This document shows positions 43,503 through 51,759 of a DNA stretch of 64,000 nucleotides, one piece after another (the stretch's first letter is position 1; each line of letters begins with the position of its first letter). The DNA comes from Amoebophrya sp. A120 (taxonomy: Eukaryota; Sar; Dinophyceae; Syndiniales; Amoebophryaceae). The notes below the pieces were generated by a model. It was not told the origin of the DNA and ran no database searches. It saw only the letters and a list, made by a program, of their open reading frames with translations. The stretch covers positions 5,119,994-5,183,993 of the forward strand of contig CAJINV010000001.1 in NCBI GenBank assembly GCA_905178155.1, written 5' to 3'. The translations under genes were made by a program, and so were the position numbers.

Positions 43503-45367
43503 TTACTCCCACACCTCGTCATCGTCGTCCAGGTCGCCTTCGTCGCCCTTGTCATCCTTCTTTCCGGACGACACCCGCTCGATCTTTTTCCACTCCTTCA
43601 GCACCGCCGGACGGGCCTCGAACTTCAGCTCCGCCAGCATGAACCCGTTTTTCTTCGGCGAGCAGATCGCGTGCCAGCCCATCCGCTCCACGACCGGGTC
43701 GCGCTTGGTGGACGGAATCCGCTGCGAGAGGAAATGCACCGCGGTGCCCGCCTCGAGCGGCACGGCTAGCCCCTTCGAGGCCCTGAGTGAAGGAATCGAT
43801 TTCTCGAAGTCTAACTTCTGGTCTGACTCTGTATCATTTATACAGAATCCGCTCTTAGTTCAAGAGCGGAGTCAAAAGAGAAAACATGAAGACAGCCCCA
43901 CACGAACACCCACACGGGCTTTTCCCATCACTATTTCCAACGCACAAAATTATACCCCGGATACGCCTCGTCCGCCGCTCCGCTCCCCGACGACGAGGAC
44001 AGTTGCAGTTTGCACATTTCCCGCACCACCACCTGTAGCCCGTCGCGTTTCAGGTGTTCCTTCAGGTTTTTCTCCTCGCTTTCCGTCCACTGCCAGTTCC
44101 AGCGGCGCAACCCGCTCGCCTCCTCCTCGGTAAAGACGGACTGGAACACGCTGAGTTCCGGGTGGTCCTCCAGGTACTGCATCCTGGTCGTCTCGGACTC
44201 GTGGTTGATCCCGTACTGCAGCCGCTGCAGCAGCTTCGTGTATCCAAGAAAAAAACTGTGTATGTAATGCAGAACATGCAACATAGTTACGCCTGTCATG
44301 CTAGACAGCCATGAAGTCCTTTTTTCATGTGTATTTCCCCTTACAAGCCGCGCATGACAGGTTTTCTCTCCTGTCATGTAGAGCAAATTTGTGATGCTGC
44401 CAGCCAAAGAAAGTTACACTAACAACGTTATTTTCTTGGATATCGTGTGCGCCCCGTTCAGTGTGTGGTACGCCGTCTCGCACTATGGATTGCAAAAATG
44501 TCTGGGTCTGGAAGATTAGAACTTGTCATGCTAAATCTAAATGATGCAAAGATCTGTGTTGCGTGCGTGCCAAAAGCTGTCCGCTTTTGACCAAGTTGAG
44601 AGGGAGTTTCTCATGCAGGAAAGGCATGATAGAGACCTCACAGAATCTGTCATGCTGGGTCTCGCATTCCAGACCTCATGGGTCACGGAAAACCTGCATC
44701 ACAAATCTTGCATTCTTCCAGACCCAGACATTTTTACATTTGATACGCACACCTTGCGCCGAAAGTTCCACTCCCGGGTCTCAAAATCCTCCGTCTCGAC
44801 GCAGGGGAACAGCAGGGTGGGGACCGCGGACTTCGACTTTTTCTTGTTCGCGGTCGCCCGAAACGCGGCCTTGGTTTTCTCCGCAACGGAAGGACTTTTA
44901 TTATTCTCCTCTTCGGAGTTGTAAACATCCTCGACCTCGTCCGCCTTCCCGACCGCAAACAGCGTGGTCCCGGTGACATGTGGCTGCAGGTGGCTGTCCA
45001 GGTGCGCTATCCTGAGTAAAAAGGTCCCCACCCCAGAGTTTTGTCATGCAGAGCGCCATGAGAGGCATTCTCTAGTCGTGTTTGGAATTTGTGATGCTAT
45101 AATCAGCATGACATGCTAGATCTGTGGTGCTGCTGAACTCCCGAAACAGGATCACCCTACGAGGAAAGATTTGTCATGCCAAACGACCAAAGCTGGCTGA
45201 TTTGTCTAGCAGATTTCCCATCTTGACTCTCGTGTAGGGACGCTTTTACAAATGATATGCGCGTCCTCGTGTTTTGTCAGCGGCTTGAACACTTTCACGC
45301 GGGGTTGCGCGTCGGAAGTGCTGTTCCACTTCAAGCCCAGGTGCTTGGTAAAGGCGGACGCACTCAT
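43503..45367 (-). CDS. Unknown 320-residue protein with three introners
   Basis: Five exons: 45367-45258, 45002-44746, 44478-44443, 44235-43956, 43782-43503 (963 nt = 321 codons). Introns 1-3 are introners of types B, A and D. Intron 4 is conventional (GG/GTATAA to CAG/GGCC). Exon 3 is only 36 nt, caught between two introners. I do not recognise the family. The first third is charged with a Lys-rich patch (ANKKKSKSA). The middle is helical with Trp-rich GLRRWNWQWTESEEKNLKE. The C-terminal domain contains ERMGWHAICSPKKNGFMLAELKFE, which reads like a beta-sandwich, and ends in an acidic tail. No signal or membrane segment is visible. Start ATG at 45367. Confidence 0.75.
44241..44442. mobile_element. 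Introner, type D (202 bp)
   Basis: Ends TATCCAAGAAAAAAA and TTTTCTTGGATA, with inner GTTACACTAACAACG. The target duplication TCGTG is perfect (44236-44240, 44443-44447). Internal CTGTCATGC and GCATGACAGG motifs. Confidence 0.92.
44484..44745. mobile_element. Introner, type A (262 bp)
   Basis: TIRs with ATGTCTGGGTCTGGAAGA. The target duplication CGCAC is perfect (44479-44483, 44746-44750). It lies 41 bases from the type D element. Confidence 0.94.
45008..45257. mobile_element. Introner, type B (250 bp)
   Basis: Starts TATCCTGAGTAAAAAGGTCC and ends in diverged ...AAATGATA. The target duplication TGCGC is perfect (45003-45007, 45258-45262). Confidence 0.92.
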
Positions 45368-45532
45368 GTTCGCGACCTAGCGTTGTGTCGTCGTGGACGG
45401 AGTACTTGTTGGGGCGTGCTATTTCTAAAAATGAAAACTAGCTGCGCTGTTGAAGCGTGGGAAAAAAAGACGAAGTGGGGCACACGATAGTGATATCAAA
45501 ATCACACAAAACAAAAACAGACGAAAGGAAGC

Positions 45533-45895
45533 TTAGACTCCAACTTTCCTTGTTACCTTCTCCAACAGCAGCACATCCTCTTCGGTCCTGAGCACGTCGC
45601 TGGGATCGAAATCGATGTCCCCTTCGGGCGTCTCGTAGCTGATGGGCTTCCCGTCGAAGGGCAGGAAGGTGACCCGCGCTGGTTCCTCGACCTTGGACGA
45701 ATGGTGAAAACCCATCTTCTTTGCCAGTTTCGCGACGTGAGTGGCCTCGGCGGGAGAGACGAAGTTTTCGTAAACAGCCACGAAAGAATCGTCTTCATCC
45801 ACTGCCAATTTGAGTTTCGGACCACCGGGCGGCGTCGCAGCGGAAACGTAAAAATCTGCCGCTCCGACGAGAAGCAGAGGCGTGATAGGCTTCAT
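45533..45895 (-). CDS. Secreted prolyl-4-hydroxylase-like N-terminal fragment
   Basis: A 120-residue frame from ATG 45895. The N-terminus (MKPITPLLLVGAADFYVSA) looks like a cleavable signal peptide. VYENFVSPAEATHVAKLAKKM resembles the start of 2-oxoglutarate/Fe(II) prolyl 4-hydroxylase catalytic domains (ENFLS-x-EEC-x2-LI), but the HxD...H iron ligands are absent, so as read it cannot be an enzyme. It ends just after GAGAAG/GTAACAAGG, which could be a splice donor, yet only about 165 bases separate it from the next gene's start, leaving little room for more exons. It is either a short standalone protein or a truncated gene copy. Confidence 0.45.
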   Translation of the reverse strand: MKPITPLLLVGAADFYVSAATPPGGPKLKLAVDEDDSFVAVYENFVSPAEATHVAKLAKKMGFHHSSKVEEPARVTFLPFDGKPISYETPEGDIDFDPSDVLRTEEDVLLLEKVTRKVGV

Positions 45896-46627
45896 GTTGT
45901 ATAATTTTCTTTTTGCTGATGTTGGTATAGTATTACTGTATCTTCCGTGCCTTGCTGCTCGGAAAAATATCTATCAGAAGTAGCCGAGTGTCTACTTTGT
46001 ACTTCTTCACACAGGGGGCACAAGTATCCTTCTTCTGCGCATCTCTCGTTAAGGGGCATGCCGGTTTGAACCGTCACTCGCAAAAGCAACCCTATTTGTT
46101 TGGCGCTTGAAGTAGAAAACCACACTCATTCTCATGGATCTTTGACACATACAACTTCTACTTCTAGGTCGCTCTGAACAAGAGCGAGGAGATAGAGAAC
46201 GACGGTCTTGTTTGGTTCTCTTTACTGTATTCCTCTGCAGCATTTTCTTCTTCTGACCCCTGGCTGAAATGCGTGCGTATCCACCTGCAAAATACGTTTA
46301 CTGGTACCTACTCCCGTCGCACTCCTTTCAGTTCGAGATTGTTTGTTGTTTCTACGAAACTAACTCGTTGCTGGTCGTGTCCATCCTTTACCTTTGCATG
46401 AGTCTCCATTTTTGAAAACAAAAACAATGACGTTGCATTTCGTTTGAATCAATAGGTTCGTTCAAAATCAAAAAAGGCCTGCAACGTGAATGAAGTAGTA
46501 GTAGAAACGCGATTGTACAAAAAAGCGCATTTTTTTGGATTGATCGTACTGAATACTTGGTTGACGAATATACTGTTGCCAACATCATGATTTTCACACA
46601 TGATGATCAACAAGCGTACTGCAACTA
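45896..46627. other. Gene-free stretch
   Basis: No supported gene or repeat. Frames here are shadows of the neighbour or short and AT-driven. Confidence 0.4.
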
Positions 46628-47455
46628 CTACACTCCCATCGTGTTTTGCTTCAGTTCCTTCGCCGCGCCGGTCATTCTCGTGATGTAGTTCTGCGCCTTC
46701 GCGGCCTGCAGTGCCGGGCCGGTTTTCATGTACAGATTCTGCTGCATCTGCCGGACCGTGTCCGCCGGTTGGTAGTCTAGAATGCCCTGCCCGTTGTGCC
46801 GCCGGTCCAGCATCACCCGCATGTCCTCGTGAAAGTCGTTGCCGTCCATCGTGTAGCCGTCCAGCTTCACGTCGAAGAAGCTTACCAGGGAGGGCTGTTT
46901 GTGGCCCTCGTTCCACTTCCCGATGTTCCCGCCGTTCCAAACGTGGTGCGGCGGCGCGTCGCAGAACTTCGTGAAGGGCGGGGAGGACGCGGTGGGCAGG
47001 ATGTGATTGCCGCCCAGCATGGAAAACGTCGCGTTCCACAAAACCTTCCGCTTTTTCATGTGGTCCTTGGCCGCTTTGCTCTCCATGTGCGAGAACTTCG
47101 TCCCCTCCAGAATGGTCACGGTCACCTTGTCGATCGCTTTGGAGAAAATGAACTCCGGGTGCATCCCAAAGCTTTTCATCAGCATGCCGCGCAGCATCTT
47201 CGGCAACTTCTTCCACCAGTAGCTGTAGCGGTCGCAGACGAGGTACGGGGCGTATTCGTCGTTGAAGTTGGTGGACCAGACCAGATCCGTGTGTCCGGGG
47301 TAGACAACTTTCAGCGTCCTCCCATTTACGCCGTGGTACGACCCGCGGGAGGGCGGAGGCAGGGGTACTGGATCGTACCAGTGGTACAACTCCGCCATGT
47401 GCTGCCCCGACAGTGCCTTAGCGGCCGCCGCAGTGCCGACGTGGGTAGCGGCCAT
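46628..47455 (-). CDS. Unknown single-exon protein, 275 residues
   Basis: Clean frame from ATG 47455 to a stop at 46628. The sequence is balanced and globular, rich in His, Trp, Met and Tyr, with no low-complexity region, so it is very likely a real conserved protein. I do not recognise it. Notable segments are YHWYDPVPLPPPSRGSYHG near the N-terminus, RYSYWWKKLPKML in the middle and KTGPALQAAKAQNYITRM near the end. There is no clear membrane helix or catalytic motif. The alanine-rich N-terminus is not a convincing targeting peptide. Its composition would suit a lineage-specific mitochondrial or structural subunit, but that is only a guess. Confidence 0.7.
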   Translation of the reverse strand: MAATHVGTAAAAKALSGQHMAELYHWYDPVPLPPPSRGSYHGVNGRTLKVVYPGHTDLVWSTNFNDEYAPYLVCDRYSYWWKKLPKMLRGMLMKSFGMHPEFIFSKAIDKVTVTILEGTKFSHMESKAAKDHMKKRKVLWNATFSMLGGNHILPTASSPPFTKFCDAPPHHVWNGGNIGKWNEGHKQPSLVSFFDVKLDGYTMDGNDFHEDMRVMLDRRHNGQGILDYQPADTVRQMQQNLYMKTGPALQAAKAQNYITRMTGAAKELKQNTMGV

Positions 47456-48345
47456 GATGAAAATAAACGGTTCTCGCAGCTGGTGGCTGTAAGTCTAACT
47501 TTATTCAACGCGGCTAACTTTACAAGTACATGGGTACGTGTCGTAGTTTCGATAGCTAACTCCAACGAAGAAAAAGTTCCTTTTCCCAAGTAGCCTCAAT
47601 CACAAATAAAACGCAAGAAGCACGAGCGAAGCTTCACATCCTCCATGATTCGAGTACCTGCAAAGGGACAACGACATCGTGCCGACCACTCTCGAGTAAG
47701 CAAGTTTTCTCTGGACGCGCATGCGATTCGAGAGCGCAAGAGCCTGTCAAAGACCGCTTCAAATTACGAGAGCAGATCTTGTTCCACGACAGAAGTAAAA
47801 CACTAGCAACGCTCTTTCTATTTGCGCGTTTGTGTTTCTCTTTCTTCTGTAACGTGTAACTGTAAGCTGTGAATCCAACAAATTATTTTTCTCTGCGCCT
47901 CTTGAAATATCCAGGTCGGATAGGAAAATCAAAACCAGTTCAGCATCAGCATTGGGTACAAGTTGACATATCTTGAATTGTACAAAGACCAATGGAAATC
48001 AATGCCTTCACCAATACTCGAGGAATACGATGAATCAGGTAGTCTGACCGCAACTGTTTATTATTTCTAGGGAACGGAACCTTCACGAAAAGGGTTCGAC
48101 CGAAATCTGACTCAGATTTTTGTAAGAGCATGCGACAAACCACGGGAAAATTGAAATGGTAGCTCTACCCGGGCTGACTTCTTAGCAGTGTGAGTGTAAG
48201 ACATTGATCATAGTGCCCCGGGGAATTGCAAGTCACTATTCCATGACACTGCCACTTTCAGGTATACAAACGAGGTCAAAACCTCATGGTCATTTCAAAA
48301 AATCGTGAATCTAGCTACTTACTCTATCGCTGCCCCCCAGCAGGT
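47456..48345. other. Gene-free stretch
   Basis: About 0.9 kb between two minus-strand genes. No feature that I can support. Confidence 0.4.
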
Positions 48346-49795
48346 CTACCACGACTGCTTTTTCGAACAGTTACGAAACTCCTGCGCTGCTTGATTAAGC
48401 TGCTCGTACCACTTTTTTGTCAGACACTTGGCGCAGGTGGTATTTTGCGGACACACCGTCTTGCCTCTATCCCAAGAAAAAAGTGTTAAAGTGACACATT
48501 TTTTGCAGCTTCAGCAACACAAACTAGCTCTGCATATCACAAACGTTCTCTGCACGACAGACACAGACTCAGACGAGACAAACTTGCATTGCAGCGAAGA
48601 TAAGAAAGGAAAATACGCATGAAACGAGGCTCGCAAGACGAAGGTTGTCCATCTCGTTTGTCTTGCCGGTCATGCAACACGAACAACACTTTGTGTATAC
48701 CACAATAACACTTTTTTCTTGCAATAGCACCCTGGCGTCAGGCAGTAGTTGTAACGGTGGTCCGGACAGTACTTCCACGTCGGTTCGCCCGCATCCAGTT
48801 GGTACCGGTACTGTGTGATCTTGTTAAAGCAGCCCTTTTATCAAATGCAAAAATGTCTGGGTCTGGAAGATTGGAACTTGTGATGCTGTCTCTGCATTCT
48901 AAAAAAATCTGTATTGCATAACGAGCAAGAGGGGTCCAGTTTGTGCTCCATGGAGAGGGTATTTCTCATGCGCGGTAGGCATCAGAAAGCCCACTAAAAA
49001 TCTGTGATGCCAGGTTATGAGAGTTACAACGATAAAAGCATTTGAAAGGTTATGCATTACAGACGTCATATGTCATGTAAAATCTGCATGACAAGTCTGG
49101 CTCTCTTCCAGACCCAGACATTTTTACATTTGATACCTTTTCCTTGCAGAAACTGTGGGCCGTCATGAACATGCACGACTGGCACCTGGCGCGGAAATCG
49201 CCCACGGGCAGCTGCATCACAGACTTGCACGACGCACAGGATCTGTTGTGCCAGCCCGGAAACGGCACATGAAGACCCTGTTCATCGTTCTGGTCGTCGG
49301 ACACCGGGAGGCACGTCGTGGGAAAAGCAGTGTCGATGCACGAGGGTGAGTTTGTAGCACAGTCTGCACAGAAATCGTCGTAGCTCGTGCCCTTGGTGTT
49401 CAGAGGACGCGCAAGCTTGCTGCACCCCTTCGTCCTGCACTTAAACCTTTTTCGCAATTGTTTGGAACAGGAATATGTTATCGTCAAACTCCTGCATCAG
49501 CGATCTTCTTGCAGGGTTACGCTGCTCTTGAAAGACTGCTAGAATATCGTGCACGAAACAGGAACAGCAACAGCCGTCAGCCGAATCCGAATGCAAAAAA
49601 TAAAAACATAAAAACTTACTATCTCAGTAGCTCAAACCCCTACGTAATTCAGTACCGGCAAGCGCCTTTGCATTTCGTGGTTCCTGCAACTGCTTTCTTT
49701 CTACAACCTCGCTCGGCGCACTTCTTGTCCGCCTTTTTGGGCTCTTTCAGCACCGCAGGGTCCAGGTTGCTGGTGTTCGCTACGAGTGCCGGCAT
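48346..49795 (-). CDS. Cysteine-rich, probably zinc-binding protein, 239 residues
   Basis: Four exons: 49795-49656, 49491-49136, 48833-48727, 48462-48346 (720 nt = 240 codons). Intron 1 is GT-AG; introns 2 and 3 are introners (types A and D). The protein has about two dozen cysteines, many in C-x2-C or C-x4-C pairs: CAERGC, CKGAC, FKCRTKGC, FCADC, CASC, RCQSC, CAKC. This suggests several small zinc knuckles. There is no signal peptide, and the N-terminal third is Lys-rich, so a nuclear or cytosolic metal-binding role is more likely than a secreted disulfide-rich one. I do not recognise a named family. Each splice was chosen because it alone keeps the cysteine pattern and frame. Confidence 0.75.
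48468..48726. mobile_element. Introner, type D (259 bp)
   Basis: Ends TATCCCAAGAAAAAAGTG and CACTTTTTTCTTGCAATA. Flanks GCCTC/GCACC match at 3/5. Removal joins C-T-P-G-C to K-T-V-C in frame, so it is still treated as an intron. Confidence 0.85.
48839..49135. mobile_element. Introner, type A (297 bp)
   Basis: TIRs with ATGTCTGGGTCTGGAAGA. The target duplication CCTTT is perfect (48834-48838, 49136-49140). On the minus strand the repeat AAAGG allows a canonical GT...AG boundary, the only such case among the 16 perfect duplications here. Confidence 0.94.
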
Positions 49796-50427
49796 CTTTT
49801 TGTGCAACTAGACTTACTTTACCTCTCTCTGATTTCTGACTCTAAGTTAGAATAGTAATTGCTTGTAGAATTTCTGCAGTCCCTTTTGCGTTGCTTCTTC
49901 TTGTCGATTGATGGGAAATGATGAAGAACAATCCCAATTGCCTTGATCTAGAACACTCCTCTCTCACCCACTCATGCGACGCTCAAGTCAGTGTCCCTCC
50001 GGCCCTGAGGCTGACCACCTATACTGTCAATAAGTCGGCCAAGCACTACAGAAGTGAGAGATCAACGGCCCAAATTAGCTGCAAACGATAACGAAGTTTA
50101 CTATGCATAGAGCGAGGACCCTAAATCAAAGCTATGACATCAATGCGACAATTTCCCGAGAGCGTGAACGGCGCGGCACGAGCACGAGGTGTGCGAATCC
50201 ATCTACTTTGGTCAACATCTCCTGTGGAAAAATGGGAGTCTGGGCCTACAAGCAAATGCAAATTCCGCTGGCACAGTATCACATCGATATGGTTCTTTAG
50301 TTTTCAAAGCCAGCCACTTAAAGAACGTCTGCAATGAATGAGAATGAGTATGAGAGAAGTACAACAATAACTGAGAATGAGAGAAGTACAACAACTTCTG
50401 AAATGAGATTGAGGATGACACTTCTTC
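49796..50427. other. Gene-free stretch
   Basis: Holds a short tandem repeat at 50336-50395. Nothing else supported. Confidence 0.4.
50336..50395. repeat. Tandem GAGAATGAGAGAAGTACAAC units
   Basis: Two units of about 28 bases with preceding GAATGAG echoes, immediately downstream of the nucleotidyltransferase-like gene. Confidence 0.75.
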
Positions 50428-51117
50428 CTATGCCCTTTCGAATTCTGGACTGAGGTCCAAAAGTCTGCAGCCCTTCATGTACAGGCCCAGCGCGTCATCA
50501 ATGTAGCATGACGCTACTTGATTAATGCAACGTTCTGCATCTATTCCACTGCCGCGGAATTCTCTATGCTTCTTGATCCCGCGAATAGCCGCCTGCTTTT
50601 CACCCGTGTACGAAGTCCGAGTAGTAGACCAGTCGGACGGCAAAAAACTTGCGCACATTGGTCCCACATCAATAGACAACCGGACGCCGTTGTACTCGAA
50701 GTCGACAACGTAAATGCATCCGTCTTTCGCCTGACGAACCTTTGTTGTCCAAAAGGTGTTGAATTCTTGTCCCAGATAATGCCCGAACGATTCCCAGGTG
50801 GACCGGTCGATTTCCTTTCCGACCGTCCCCCGATATCCGGAACCTTGAAATTGGATCTTAACGTCCGCATCGGAATCCGGAACGCAGACATTCTTGCATC
50901 GAGATCCGACGAGGAAGGCACACGCGCGGAAAGGGTGCGCGACATTTTCATTCAATCGACGAAGAAACTTCCTGACCGCCTCCACCACATCGCGGCCGCC
51001 TGTTGCTTCGTAGTTCGCCCAAAACGTGAACTCGCCGTTCGTCACCAGGCGTACGTCTTTCTTGCGGCTCGTTAATACAACGAACGCAAGGGCTCCAGCA
51101 GCTGCCACGTATTGCAT
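50428..51117 (-). CDS. Nucleotidyltransferase-fold protein, 229 residues
   Basis: Single exon from ATG 51117. Residues 71-85 carry the polymerase-beta-type signature: GS at 71-72 and DAD at 83-85 (in VPDSDADVKIQF). A third acidic residue, D150, lies on a later strand (GVRLSIDVGPM), so all three metal ligands seem present. The fold covers poly(A) polymerases, CCA enzymes, OAS/cGAS-like synthases and MiD-type inactive relatives. At 229 residues it lacks a large C-terminal helical domain, although the last 40 residues are helical. The N-terminal 18 residues are hydrophobic and followed by RKK, suggesting a membrane anchor or a targeting signal. The substrate cannot be predicted. Confidence 0.65.
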   Translation of the reverse strand: MQYVAAAGALAFVVLTSRKKDVRLVTNGEFTFWANYEATGGRDVVEAVRKFLRRLNENVAHPFRACAFLVGSRCKNVCVPDSDADVKIQFQGSGYRGTVGKEIDRSTWESFGHYLGQEFNTFWTTKVRQAKDGCIYVVDFEYNGVRLSIDVGPMCASFLPSDWSTTRTSYTGEKQAAIRGIKKHREFRGSGIDAERCINQVASCYIDDALGLYMKGCRLLDLSPEFERA

Positions 51118-51271
51118 TCTGTCTCTACCAGATCATCCAGGCACCTCCAGTCCTCTCCACCGCTGTGGACTCACAGGTCCATGCCCTTACGGAAAGCTGA
51201 AGCTTGTTTGTTTGCTTTCGTTAAGGTGGGAACGCGTTTAGGTTTACACACCTTTTTCTTCTAGCGCTACT

Positions 51272-51601
51272 TTAATAAAAACCGTCTGTTGCGAAAAACC
51301 CGCTGAAAAAAGACGTAGCTGACAGCAGCTCTACCTCACCCAGAAACGAGCCTGCTGAAAAAAATATCGTGATAAAAATGAAGATCGCGACTCTTTGATC
51401 GGTTTGTTTCGGTTTTTGCTTTTTTAGCCTTTTGTTCACTGTAAAAGTTTCAAAGTCGGCGTTAAAGTTTTCTGATGACTGCGTAAAATCCAAACCAAAG
51501 TTTTTGAGAAGTTGTTCAAAAGTCAAATAATTCGAAGCTTCTATGTCGAAGGATTTTTTGATCACATGTTTTTCGCAATCGCAATTCAACACGAGGGACA
51601 T
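51272..51601 (-). CDS. Possible small protein, 109 residues
   Basis: Open frame from ATG 51601. The N-terminal 75 residues look protein-like (SFDIEASNYLTFEQLLKNF), with a Lys-rich patch and then a hydrophobic C-terminus that might be a tail anchor. No family recognised. It lies between two better-supported genes in the same direction, but may be a chance frame. Confidence 0.3.
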   Translation of the reverse strand: MSLVLNCDCEKHVIKKSFDIEASNYLTFEQLLKNFGLDFTQSSENFNADFETFTVNKRLKKQKPKQTDQRVAIFIFITIFFSAGSFLGEVELLSATSFFSGFFATDGFY

Positions 51602-51759
51602 TCTTGCATCCGTGAAACTGACCGGCGCTGAAGTGGGTTCGGTTCATGTGAAGGTTTGGCTTTGTATGTTATGAGTACGACCTATGCCAGGGTGGCCCAC
51701 CGTCTCAACCAATTTTCGTCTTTCGACGGGGACGGCACTCGCACAACAGTTGTGCGCAA

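Noticed and set aside
50428-51117. Calling the nucleotidyltransferase a cGAS-like immune sensor
   Set aside because: Only the generic fold signature is visible; nothing shows that specific activity.
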